A stretch of DNA of 64,000 nucleotides from Streptomyces sp. A0642 (GTDB lineage: Bacteria > Actinomycetota > Actinomycetes > Streptomycetales > Streptomycetaceae), in contig NZ_SSBL01000030.1 of NCBI RefSeq assembly GCF_004795105.1, positions 1-64,000 of the forward strand, given 5' to 3'. Below, in pieces: positions 7,693 to 15,758 of the stretch (its first letter is position 1; every line of letters begins with the position of its first letter). A program made the position numbers and the translations under genes. The notes beneath the pieces were generated by a model, which worked only from the letters and a program-made list of their open reading frames with translations, searched no databases and was not told the origin of the DNA.

Positions 7693-9693
7693 ATGAGCGG
7701 TGACGGGCAACAGGAAGAGTCGCTCGACGGCGTGGTCGCCGCCGGTGGCATGGAGACGGGCGGGATGCCCGGGCACCAGGTGCCGAGCCAGGCCGGGCAG
7801 CGGCGCGGGGAAGCCGGCGACGGGGACGGCGGCACCGTACTGCCCGGACCATGGCCGCCCCTCCCGGACGAGGGCCGCGCGGACGCGATCGATGCCGCGG
7901 CCGCGGTGCCCATGCAGCGGGCGCCCCTCAGTGCGCCCGCCGGGGACGCCTCCGGGCTCGCCTCCTCCGACGCCCAGTTGATCCAGGCGATGCGCGAGGG
8001 CGACGACCTCGCGTACGAGGAGCTGTTCCGTCGGCACTCGGACGCGGTGCGCCGCTACGCGCGTACCTGCTGCCGGGACGCGCACACCGCCGACGACCTG
8101 ACGGCCGAGGTCTTCGCCCGGACCCTGCAGGCGGTACGGGGCGGCAAGGGGCCGGAGGAGGCGGTGCGCGCCTACCTGATGACGGCGGTCCGGCATGTCG
8201 CGGCCGCGTGGACGAAGACCGCGAAGCGTGAGCACCTGGTCGACGACTTCGCCGTGTTCGCCGCGCAGGCGACGCGCACCTCGGAGGTGTCGGACGCGGA
8301 CACGCTCGATCTCGGCGCCGATGTGATGGCGATGCACGAGGCTGAGCAATCGATGGCGATGCAGGCGTTCCGCAGCCTCCCGGAGCGCTGGCAGGCCGTC
8401 CTGTGGCACACCACCGTGGAGGAGGAGTCGCCCAGTGACATCGCCCCGCTGTTCGGACTGACGGCCAACGCCACGTCGGTCCTGGCCAGCCGCGCCCGTG
8501 AGGGGCTCAAACAGGCATATCTGCAGGCCCATGTGAGCCAGGCGCTCACCTCCGGCGGTGACTGCGCGCGCTACGCGGACCGGCTCGGCGCCTACGCACG
8601 TGGAGGCCTGCGGGTGCGGGCCGAGCGGGGTCTTCGGGGACATCTGGACGAGTGCGCGAAGTGCCGGCTCGCCGCAGGCGAACTGGCCCATGTCAACGCC
8701 GGGATTCCCGCGCTGCTGCCGGTCGCCGTCATCGGCTGGTTCGCCGCCGGTTACACGCTCAAGGCCGCGGGGGTCGTGGCGGGTGGCGCCGTGGGTGCCG
8801 CCGGCGCGGGGGCGGCCGCCGCGGCGACGGGGGGCAGCTCGTCCGCGGGTTCCGCCGGGGGCGCCGCCGCTTCCGAAGGGCTCGGTGCCCCGGCGAAGGC
8901 CGGCATCGCGGCGGCGGTCGCCGTCGCAGCCGCGGCCGGGCTGGTCTGGGCGCTGGTCGGCAATGACCAGCCGCGCCCCGAGGCGAAGCCGGTTGCCCGG
9001 CCCCCGGCCGTCGCGCCCGCCGCGCCGGCGCCGACACCGCCGGCACCCGAGCCGAAGCCCGCCGCGCCGGCTCCCCCGGCTCCGACGCCGCCGGAACCCA
9101 CGCCCACGCCTACGCCCACTCCCCCACCGACCCCGACCCCACCGCCGAAGCCCACTCCGACGCCGAAGCCCGTCCCTCCGCCGCCGCCCGCGCCGAAGCC
9201 GACCCAGACTCCCACCCCTGAGGCGCCGACGCCGCCTCCGCCGCCCGCTCCCGCACCGGAGGAGTACCAGGTCAGCGAGCTGGACTACACGCTGCTCGGC
9301 GATCACAGCGGGCCCGAGGTGATGCTCGGTGAGAGCGGCTGGGCATGGCAGCGTTCCGGCCTGTCGATCGGCGGCACGCAGTACGCCCACGGGGTGACCG
9401 TCCACAGCCGTTCCTCGGTCTCCATTCAGCTGAACCGCCCGTGCACGCGGTACGAGGCGATGGTGGGCGTGGACGACATGACCATGGGCCTGGGCTCAGT
9501 GCGGTTCTCGGTGTTCAACGGCGACGGGGCGCGGCTGTGGCAGTCCCCGGTGATGAACGGTGACGACCCGGCCGTTCCGGTGAGCGTCGGCATCGAGGGC
9601 CAGGAGCGCATCCGGCTCGTCGTGGAGCCCACGACCCCGATGGGCGGGGTCGCCCTCGCCGACTGGGCCGAGTCACGCATCAGCTGCCGCTGA
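7693..9693 (+). CDS. ECF sigma factor fused to zinc finger, TM segment and NPCBM domain
   Basis: A 666-residue fusion. Residues 95-165 form sigma region 2 (LIQAMREGDDLAYEELFRRH) and about 222-280 form region 4. A zf-HC2 anti-sigma-like finger follows, with H317-x3-C321-x2-C324 and an upstream C291. Two hydrophobic stretches (about 338-378 and 403-422) flank an Ala/Gly/Ser linker; the second is a clear TM helix. Next comes a roughly 90-residue Pro/Thr/Lys spacer, then an NPCBM-type carbohydrate-binding domain to the end (GGTQYAHGVTVHSRSSVSIQL). The topology predicts a cytoplasmic sigma and finger with an extracellular sugar-binding domain. It resembles ECF groups with large C-terminal extensions described in Actinobacteria. 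An ATG start at 7693. Confidence 0.88.
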   Translation: MSGDGQQEESLDGVVAAGGMETGGMPGHQVPSQAGQRRGEAGDGDGGTVLPGPWPPLPDEGRADAIDAAAAVPMQRAPLSAPAGDASGLASSDAQLIQAMREGDDLAYEELFRRHSDAVRRYARTCCRDAHTADDLTAEVFARTLQAVRGGKGPEEAVRAYLMTAVRHVAAAWTKTAKREHLVDDFAVFAAQATRTSEVSDADTLDLGADVMAMHEAEQSMAMQAFRSLPERWQAVLWHTTVEEESPSDIAPLFGLTANATSVLASRAREGLKQAYLQAHVSQALTSGGDCARYADRLGAYARGGLRVRAERGLRGHLDECAKCRLAAGELAHVNAGIPALLPVAVIGWFAAGYTLKAAGVVAGGAVGAAGAGAAAAATGGSSSAGSAGGAAASEGLGAPAKAGIAAAVAVAAAAGLVWALVGNDQPRPEAKPVARPPAVAPAAPAPTPPAPEPKPAAPAPPAPTPPEPTPTPTPTPPPTPTPPPKPTPTPKPVPPPPPAPKPTQTPTPEAPTPPPPPAPAPEEYQVSELDYTLLGDHSGPEVMLGESGWAWQRSGLSIGGTQYAHGVTVHSRSSVSIQLNRPCTRYEAMVGVDDMTMGLGSVRFSVFNGDGARLWQSPVMNGDDPAVPVSVGIEGQERIRLVVEPTTPMGGVALADWAESRISCR

Positions 9694-9715
9694 GCCGCGG
9701 GAAGCCGCCCCGCGC

Positions 9716-9906
9716 CCTTTCTGCGGGGTCACAGCAGGCTCGCTGTGACGCTTCCGGGGTCACGACAGCCAGCTGCGAACTCTCAAGGAGGCGTGGAAGC
9801 CCGGCAACGAACCCTCAAGGGGTCTTGGAAGCCCAGCTGCGAGTCTTACGGAGTCGAGGAAGCCACACTGCCCCGTCTCACGGAGTCACGGATGCCTCGC
9901 TGCACC
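9716..9906. repeat. Degenerate 32-bp direct repeat, about six copies
   Basis: From about 9716 a unit of about 32 bp recurs, for example GAACTCTCAAGGAGGCGTGG then AAGCCCGGCAAC, followed by GAACCCTCAAGGGGTCTTGG then AAGCCCAGCTGC. Later copies read GAGTCTTACGGAGTCGAGGA and CCGTCTCACGGAGTCACGGA. The last unit runs into the 3' end of the minus-strand SARP gene (stop at 9886). No hairpin of terminator type dominates. Confidence 0.65.
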
Positions 9907-12900
9907 GCCCTCCGGATCCGGCAACTCTGCCGTGATGCCCTGGAGCAGGTCGATGACGCCGTCAAGGCTCAGGCCGAGGCCCGCTTCGTGCTCCTCCTCG
10001 TACCGCAGCGCACCCAGCTCCTTGCGGGCCAGCCGCTCGGCCGTGTCCACCTCGGCCTGTTCCGCCGGGGTCCTGGGGCCGGACAGCCGCCAGCTGTCGG
10101 CGGCGGCCAGGACGCGTGCGGTGGCCGCGTGGTGGCCCACCCTCGGCAGCACGGTCGCCACGCCGTCCGCCAGGAAGCCGGTGACGATCTCGGCGCACTG
10201 CGCCTCGCTCGCGGCGACGAGGGCCGCCGTCAAGCCGCGCAGCCCGGCGACGGGGCCGCCCCCGGGCCCGGTTTCGTGCACGGAGATCCGGGCCGAGAGT
10301 CCGTCCAGCGCCACGGTGAAGTGTGAGGGTGATCCGCTGCGCCCGGCCTCGCTCCGGGCTGAGACGAGGTGCTGCCGGGCGGTGGTGACATCGCCCGTGT
10401 GGAAGGCCATCGTGGCTCGGAGGTAGTGGATGTACGCGGCGGCGTCGCGTACCTGGTGGCTCTCCGCCTCGGCCTCCGAGCGGTCCAGCCGCTCGGCGGC
10501 GGCCGTCAGGTCGCCTGTGCGGTAGGAGAGTTCGGCCAGCCGGGCCAGAAGGAACGGTGCCTCGGCATGGGCGCCGACTTCGCGGGCGAGCAGCAGTGCC
10601 TCCTCGTAGGCCGCCCGCGCTTCGTCGTAGCGCCCGCGCATCATCCCCGCCTCGGCCGCCGCGCTCGCGACCTGGGCACGCATCCAACGGTCGCCGACGC
10701 GGCGGCTCAGCTCGCGCAGTTCGGCGAGGTCGTCGTCGACGCCGGGCATGCCGCCCGGCATGTCGACGATCATGTGGGTGCGGAACATCAGGGTGATGCC
10801 GTACTCCCAGGCGCCGCCGTGGGTACGGGCGTTGTCGACGGCCAGGTCGATCTTCCGCCGCACGTCGTCCGCCGTTCCGGTGAGGAACGAGGTCATCGGC
10901 CAGAGCAGTCCGGGGAACCGGGTGCCCCATGGTCCGGAGGAGGCGAAGACGTCGGCCAGCCGGTCCACGAACGCGTGGAACCGCGCGTCATTCTGCTCGC
11001 TGTCGGTCGACCCGCGCTCCGCCGCGTAGAAGAACCACAGGATGTGGAGGTTCATCCGGTCCCAGTACCGGGGGTCCGTCTCGTCGGCGGGGTCCTCGCC
11101 GAGCGCCAGGACCCGCTCGGCCCAGGAGAGGCCCTCGGGCCGGTAGTTGCGCAGCCACCAGAACCAGCCCATACCCAGCACCAGTCGCGTCGCGTCCTGT
11201 TCGCAGGGGAGAGCGGCGGACGTCGTACGGTGAAGCGCCGCCCGGATGTTGTCGAGGTCGGTCTCCAGGCGCTGGATCCAGGGGAGCTGGTCGGCCGAAC
11301 GCAGACGTGGCTCGGCCTCCTCGACGAGCGCGGTGAAGTACGCGGTGTGCGCACGCCCGGCCGCGACGCGTAGGTCCGGGTTCTCGGCGCAGCGTTCGAC
11401 GGCGTATTCGTGGATGGTCTCCAGGAGGCGGTAGCGCATCGTGCCGTCCGCGGCCGGGGCGGCGACGACCAGGGACTTGTCGACCAGGGCGCCGATCAGG
11501 TCGGCGGTGTCGCCCCAGGCGTGCGGGCCGGGACCGGCGGGGCTGCGGATGACGGCTTCCGCGGCGGTCAGGTCCCAGCCGCCCGCGAAGACGGAGACCT
11601 GGCACAGGGCGGTGCGCTCGTCCTCGTCGAGGAGGTCCCAGGACCAGTCGACGACCGCGCGCAGGGTCTGCTGGCGGGGCAGCACGGTGCGGCTGCCCCC
11701 CGTCAGCAGGCGGAACCGGTCGTCCAGCCGGTCCGCGATCTGGCGCGGCCCGAGGAGCCGCAGCCGCGCGGCAGCGAGTTCGATGGCGAGCGGCAGACCG
11801 TCCAGTCGGCGGCAGATCTCGGCGACGGCTTCCGGATCGTGCGCCGGTTCGTGTGCGGGGTCGAAGCCGGGGCGTACGGCTCGGGCGCGCTCGGTGAACA
11901 GGCGGTGGGCGGGGTCCGCGGGCAGCGGGTCGACCGGTCGGACGGACTCGCCGGGGACGCCGAGGGGTTCGCGGCTGGTGGCGAGGACGCGGAGCCTCGG
12001 ACAGCGGGTCAGCAGGGTCTCGGCCAGGGCGGCGGCCGCCCCGATGACGTGCTCGCAGTTGTCGAGGATGAGGAGGACCGGCCGGGCGCGCGAGCCCAGG
12101 CGGTCGACGAGCAGCTCCACCGGTTCGGTGCGCGGAGGCCCGTCGTGGCTGCCGTCCCGCAGCAGCGCCGTCTCGCGCAGCCCGAGTGCGGACAGCACGG
12201 CTCCCGGGACGGCTTCGGGGTCCTCCACCGGGGCCAGTTCGGCGAGCCAGACGTCGCAGGGGGCGTCGGGGGCGTGGCCCTCGCGTGCTGCGGACTCCTC
12301 GGCGAGTCGGGTCTTCCCCGAGCCACCCGGGCCGGTGAGGGTGACCAGCCGGGACCGGGCCAGGTCGTCCCGGAGGGCGCGGAGCTCGGGCTCGCGGCCC
12401 ACGAAGGAGGTGAGCCTGGGGCGGAGGTTGCCCCGGGCCGGTTTCACGTGAAACGTGCCGGTCGGAGCGGGGGTGGCCGGGTCAGCGGTGACCGGTGCGG
12501 GAGCGGCCGGTGCGGGAGCGAGCAGTTCCCGGTGGAGAGCGGTCAGTTCGGGCCCGGGGTCGGTGCCGAGGCCGTCGGCGAGGGTGCGGCGCGCGTCCTC
12601 GTACGCGGCGAGCGCGTCGGCCTGCCGGCCATCGGCGCGCAGGGCGCGGATGAGCTGGGCCCGGAAGCGCTCGTCGTACGGGTGGGCGGCGGTCAGCTCC
12701 GTCAGTTCGGCGACGAGAGCGGCGGGGTCGGGGGCAGGGGCGGCGGAGTGGGGGGCAGGGGCGGACGCGCCATCGGAGGGCTCCCCGGCGGAGCCCGGGC
12801 CGGCGGCGGCGAAGCCCGCGTGGGGGGTGTCTCCGGCCCCGTTCCGTATCGCAAGCCCTCCCCCTCCCGGTGCCGCCGCGCAGCGGAGGTCGGCCTCGAT

Positions 12901-13380
12901 CCGGCGTTCCAGGGCGGCGAGCCGGTGGGCCTCCGGGCGCAGGGCGTGGCCGCGGTCCCCGTCGGGCAGATCGGCGAGTGCGGGGCCGCGCCAGAGGGCG
13001 AGTGCGGTACGCAGAGTGCGGGCGGCGTCCGCCGGGGCGCCGGCCTCCAGCTGGGCACCGCCCTGCCGGGCGAGGCGCTCGAAGACGTGCAGGTCGACGT
13101 CGTCAGGGCGGGCGGCGAGGCGGTAGCCGCCGGGGCCGCTGGCCAGTGCGTCCTTGCCCAGCACCCGGCGCAGCCGGCCGACGAGGGCCTGGAGCGCGGC
13201 GGTGGCGTCTGCCGGGGGCTGGTCCGCCCAGACATCCGCGACGAGCTCGGTGACGGGTACGGCGCGGCCCGGACGCAGGGCGAGGGCGGCGAGCAGGGCG
13301 CGCAGCCGCGTACCGCCGAGGGGCAGCGCCGCGCCGCGCTCGTCTCGCGCCTCCGTGACGCCCAGGATCAGATACCGCAC
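9886..13380 (-). CDS. AfsR/SARP-like regulator: wHTH-BTAD-NB-ARC-TPR
   Basis: A 1164-residue regulator. The OmpR-like winged helix covers residues 1-90 (LGGTRLRALLAALALRPGRAV, starting at 21). The bacterial transcriptional activator domain runs from about 97 to 290 and is interrupted by a low-complexity Gly/Ala/Pro insert at about 168-220. The STAND ATPase module starts at about 325 (FVGREPELRAL), with P-loop GPGGSGKT at 350-357. The C-terminal half is helical repeat of TPR type. Such proteins activate transcription after ATP/ligand-dependent oligomerisation. No biosynthetic cluster is adjacent, so the target is unknown. The GTG at 13380 is chosen because it starts the wHTH; upstream frame is low-complexity. 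The ribosome-binding site is weak. A parS site lies inside the gene. Confidence 0.88.
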   Translation of the reverse strand: MRYLILGVTEARDERGAALPLGGTRLRALLAALALRPGRAVPVTELVADVWADQPPADATAALQALVGRLRRVLGKDALASGPGGYRLAARPDDVDLHVFERLARQGGAQLEAGAPADAARTLRTALALWRGPALADLPDGDRGHALRPEAHRLAALERRIEADLRCAAAPGGGGLAIRNGAGDTPHAGFAAAGPGSAGEPSDGASAPAPHSAAPAPDPAALVAELTELTAAHPYDERFRAQLIRALRADGRQADALAAYEDARRTLADGLGTDPGPELTALHRELLAPAPAAPAPVTADPATPAPTGTFHVKPARGNLRPRLTSFVGREPELRALRDDLARSRLVTLTGPGGSGKTRLAEESAAREGHAPDAPCDVWLAELAPVEDPEAVPGAVLSALGLRETALLRDGSHDGPPRTEPVELLVDRLGSRARPVLLILDNCEHVIGAAAALAETLLTRCPRLRVLATSREPLGVPGESVRPVDPLPADPAHRLFTERARAVRPGFDPAHEPAHDPEAVAEICRRLDGLPLAIELAAARLRLLGPRQIADRLDDRFRLLTGGSRTVLPRQQTLRAVVDWSWDLLDEDERTALCQVSVFAGGWDLTAAEAVIRSPAGPGPHAWGDTADLIGALVDKSLVVAAPAADGTMRYRLLETIHEYAVERCAENPDLRVAAGRAHTAYFTALVEEAEPRLRSADQLPWIQRLETDLDNIRAALHRTTSAALPCEQDATRLVLGMGWFWWLRNYRPEGLSWAERVLALGEDPADETDPRYWDRMNLHILWFFYAAERGSTDSEQNDARFHAFVDRLADVFASSGPWGTRFPGLLWPMTSFLTGTADDVRRKIDLAVDNARTHGGAWEYGITLMFRTHMIVDMPGGMPGVDDDLAELRELSRRVGDRWMRAQVASAAAEAGMMRGRYDEARAAYEEALLLAREVGAHAEAPFLLARLAELSYRTGDLTAAAERLDRSEAEAESHQVRDAAAYIHYLRATMAFHTGDVTTARQHLVSARSEAGRSGSPSHFTVALDGLSARISVHETGPGGGPVAGLRGLTAALVAASEAQCAEIVTGFLADGVATVLPRVGHHAATARVLAAADSWRLSGPRTPAEQAEVDTAERLARKELGALRYEEEHEAGLGLSLDGVIDLLQGITAELPDPEGGAARHP
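12441..12454. promoter_or_regulatory. parS: parS site (ParB binding) within SARP gene
   Basis: GTTTCACGTGAAAC is a perfect 14-bp palindrome identical to the core parS sequence bound by ParB in Streptomyces and most bacteria. It is embedded in the codons for FHVK between the BTAD and ATPase modules. Streptomyces chromosomes carry about twenty such sites clustered around oriC, so this indicates an origin-proximal location. I noticed only this copy in the window. Confidence 0.88.
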
Positions 13381-13621
13381 CCCGCCATTGTGTCCCGCCC
13401 CAGCACAACGGGGCATCGGACGACCCACCCCGCTCACGCGACGGTCCCGGGCGCACGGGACACGAAGCACGGGGACGGGAGGGCGAGGGGACGGGGGGAC
13501 ACCGGCGGGGGGGGGACACCGGCGCACCCGATACGAGCCACGGCGCACCCCCACAGCACGCGCCGGAGAACATCGCCCCCAGCCGCGCCGCGCCGCCGCT
13601 CCGGGAAGCCGCCCGAGCCGC

Positions 13622-15733
13622 CTACCCCTGCAACGAGCGTCGGGCCGGTGCCACCCCGCCGGCGACCGCGCGCTGCCGGGGCGCCGCCGTCCCCGTCCAG
13701 CAGGTTCCGCGCCGCGACACGAGGCGGCGCAGCCACAGTTCCGTGGAGGCGAGGTCGGCCAGGCCGTCCAGGGGCAGGGGCTCCCCCTCGGAGGCCGCAC
13801 GCAGGGCCTTGCGTACGACGCGGGCCTCGACCAGGCCGGCGTCGGCGAGCAGCGGGGCGTCGAACAGGGCGATCAGCTCGGGCAGCGAGGCGCGCAGGCC
13901 GGTCCGGGTGACCGCGGTCGAGGTGGCCTGGGACGGGGCGCCCCAGCCGGGCGGCAGCTCGTGGATGCCCGCGCCCGCCAGCACCCGGCGCAGGATCGCC
14001 GCACGGGCGCCCGGCTGGACCCTGAGGGATTCGGGGAGCGCGCGGGCGGCGCGTACGACCTGGTTGTCCAGGAAGGGGGCGTGCAGGCGCTGGCTGCGGA
14101 TCTCGGCGGCCTGCTCCAGGATGCGGTGACCGGCGGCGTGCCGGGCCAGGGAGGCTCGGGCCCGGGCCTCCCCGGGGCGCTGGACCGAGGTGGGGCGGAT
14201 CGCCGCCTCCTGAAGACGAACCGATACTTCGGCCAGCGCCTCTCCGGTGAGCCACCGGGCGGCCGGACCCGGGCGGGACCACGCCAGTGCGGCGAGGGAG
14301 GCGTCTGCGGGGGTGCCGAGGTCGGGGCTGAGGCGGTTGGCGTCGGGCAAGCGGTCGGCCGCGGCTTCGAGTCCGGTGCGGTAGGACGTACGGGCCAGCC
14401 GGCGGGCGGCCCGGTAGACGGTCAGCGGCACGAACAGCGAGTGCGCGGACGGGCCTTCGGCCTTGGCGAGCGCGGCGACCGGGCGCACCAGATGGCGCCG
14501 TCTGCGGTCGATCAGCAGGTCCGCGAGGCGCGCCGGGTGGGCGTCGAGCACCTGCCGGGCGCCGTCGCCCACGAAATGGTCCGCGCTGCCCGCGGAGAGG
14601 CGGCGGCGGTGGCGTTCGACGAGGACGAGGGAGGGGGCCGGCTCATCGGTGAGCGGGCCGTTCTCCAGGGCTGCGTAGGGCAGCGCCTCTTCGCCCGCGG
14701 CGACCACGACGTGGTGCAGCCTCGGGTTGGCGGCGATGAGACGGGCGCGTTCGAGCTCGTCCTCGTGGGCGCGGGTCGTCAGATCGTTGAAGGTGACGGC
14801 GAGCAGCCGCTCCCCCGCTCCCGTGCCGTGGCCGAGGATCGTGCCGGGCAGGCCGGGAAGCCCGGCGGCGAGCAGGGCGAGCGTGGCCGACGCGCTGCCC
14901 CCGGAGAGGTCGGAGCCGATTCCGGGGACGGGTGCGCCCCGGGCGGCGCGGCGTTCGGCGGGGCCCATGCCGGGGACCGGGCCGGGGTCGGGCGGCAGCG
15001 TCTCCGGGGCGTGGCGCGGGGCCAGGAGTCTGGCGCGCACCGCTTCGACCAGGGCGTCGCGCACCCCCTCGACGGCGGTCACGGGGTCGACTTCGGGCGC
15101 GGCCACGGCAAGGGAGGCCACCGCTTCGTAGCCCGTGATCTCCCGCGAGCCCTCGCGCAGGATCAGTGCGTGCCCGGGCGGGATGCGCTTCACGCCCTCG
15201 TACGGCGTGCCGTCGCGCAGCGCCTCCGGGGTCTCCGGGCAGGCGAGCAGGGCGGCGAGGTGGCCGATGTCCAGCTGGGCCTCGATGAGGTCGGCCAGGG
15301 GGAGCGCGGCGGTGGCATAAGCCGTCCCGCCGGCCCAGGGAGTGTAGAAGACCGGGCGGGCTCCGGCGAGGTCTCCGGCCACGGTGATCCGGCGGCCTAT
15401 CTGCACGACGGCCGTATAGCTGCCCGTCCAAGCGGTGAGGTGGCGGAGGGCTCCGCCGCGGGCGGCGAGCAGACCGACGCGCAGTTGTTCGTCCGTGGCC
15501 CCGCAGCAGCCGAGGACGGCGAGGCGTGCGGTGGGGGCGCCTTCGGCGGTGTCCACCCGGACGGTACGGATCTCGTCGGGCCGCCAGTCGCCCACCGCCC
15601 ACAGCGGATCCGGGTCGCCCCACAGGAGTTGGGAACCCACGGGGTGCATCGTGCGCCCCTCGTCACTGCCGCCGACGGCTCCGGCCGTGCCGAAGCTCGC
15701 GGCGATACTGCTCCAACCCACCAACCAACGCAT
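13622..15733 (-). CDS. Asparagine-synthetase-like protein with degenerate PP-loop
   Basis: A 703-residue protein similar to asparagine synthase/beta-lactam synthetase/lasso cyclase enzymes. The N-terminal region resembles the class II glutaminase fold (VAGDLAGARPVFYTPW at about 118-133) but lacks the Cys2 nucleophile, starting MRWLVGW. The synthetase domain starts near 220; the ATP-pyrophosphatase motif SGGxDS reads SGGSAS at residues 277-282, so the usual Asp is Ala281. The C-terminal half retains the family pattern (LHAPFLDNQVVRAARALPESLR). The ATG at 15733 has GGAGG five bases upstream. I see no lasso-type precursor or protease gene adjacent. A non-amidating or regulatory role is possible; function is unknown. 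Confidence 0.78.
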   Translation of the reverse strand: MRWLVGWSSIAASFGTAGAVGGSDEGRTMHPVGSQLLWGDPDPLWAVGDWRPDEIRTVRVDTAEGAPTARLAVLGCCGATDEQLRVGLLAARGGALRHLTAWTGSYTAVVQIGRRITVAGDLAGARPVFYTPWAGGTAYATAALPLADLIEAQLDIGHLAALLACPETPEALRDGTPYEGVKRIPPGHALILREGSREITGYEAVASLAVAAPEVDPVTAVEGVRDALVEAVRARLLAPRHAPETLPPDPGPVPGMGPAERRAARGAPVPGIGSDLSGGSASATLALLAAGLPGLPGTILGHGTGAGERLLAVTFNDLTTRAHEDELERARLIAANPRLHHVVVAAGEEALPYAALENGPLTDEPAPSLVLVERHRRRLSAGSADHFVGDGARQVLDAHPARLADLLIDRRRRHLVRPVAALAKAEGPSAHSLFVPLTVYRAARRLARTSYRTGLEAAADRLPDANRLSPDLGTPADASLAALAWSRPGPAARWLTGEALAEVSVRLQEAAIRPTSVQRPGEARARASLARHAAGHRILEQAAEIRSQRLHAPFLDNQVVRAARALPESLRVQPGARAAILRRVLAGAGIHELPPGWGAPSQATSTAVTRTGLRASLPELIALFDAPLLADAGLVEARVVRKALRAASEGEPLPLDGLADLASTELWLRRLVSRRGTCWTGTAAPRQRAVAGGVAPARRSLQG

Positions 15734-15749
15734 CGCCGCCTCCACAGGC

Positions 15750-15758
15750 TGTGGACAA
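15750..15758 (-). promoter_or_regulatory. Perfect DnaA box in a Streptomyces promoter region
   Basis: TGTGGACAA (complement TTGTCCACA) sits 16 bp upstream of the start codon of the asparagine-synthetase-like gene. It overlaps a perfect inverted repeat TCCACAG-G-CTGTGGA (15741-15755), which could be an operator in its own right. Confidence 0.45.

Noticed and set aside
9716..9906. Possible CRISPR array
   Set aside because: Repeats are contiguous and degenerate with no separate unique spacers, and no cas gene is present.
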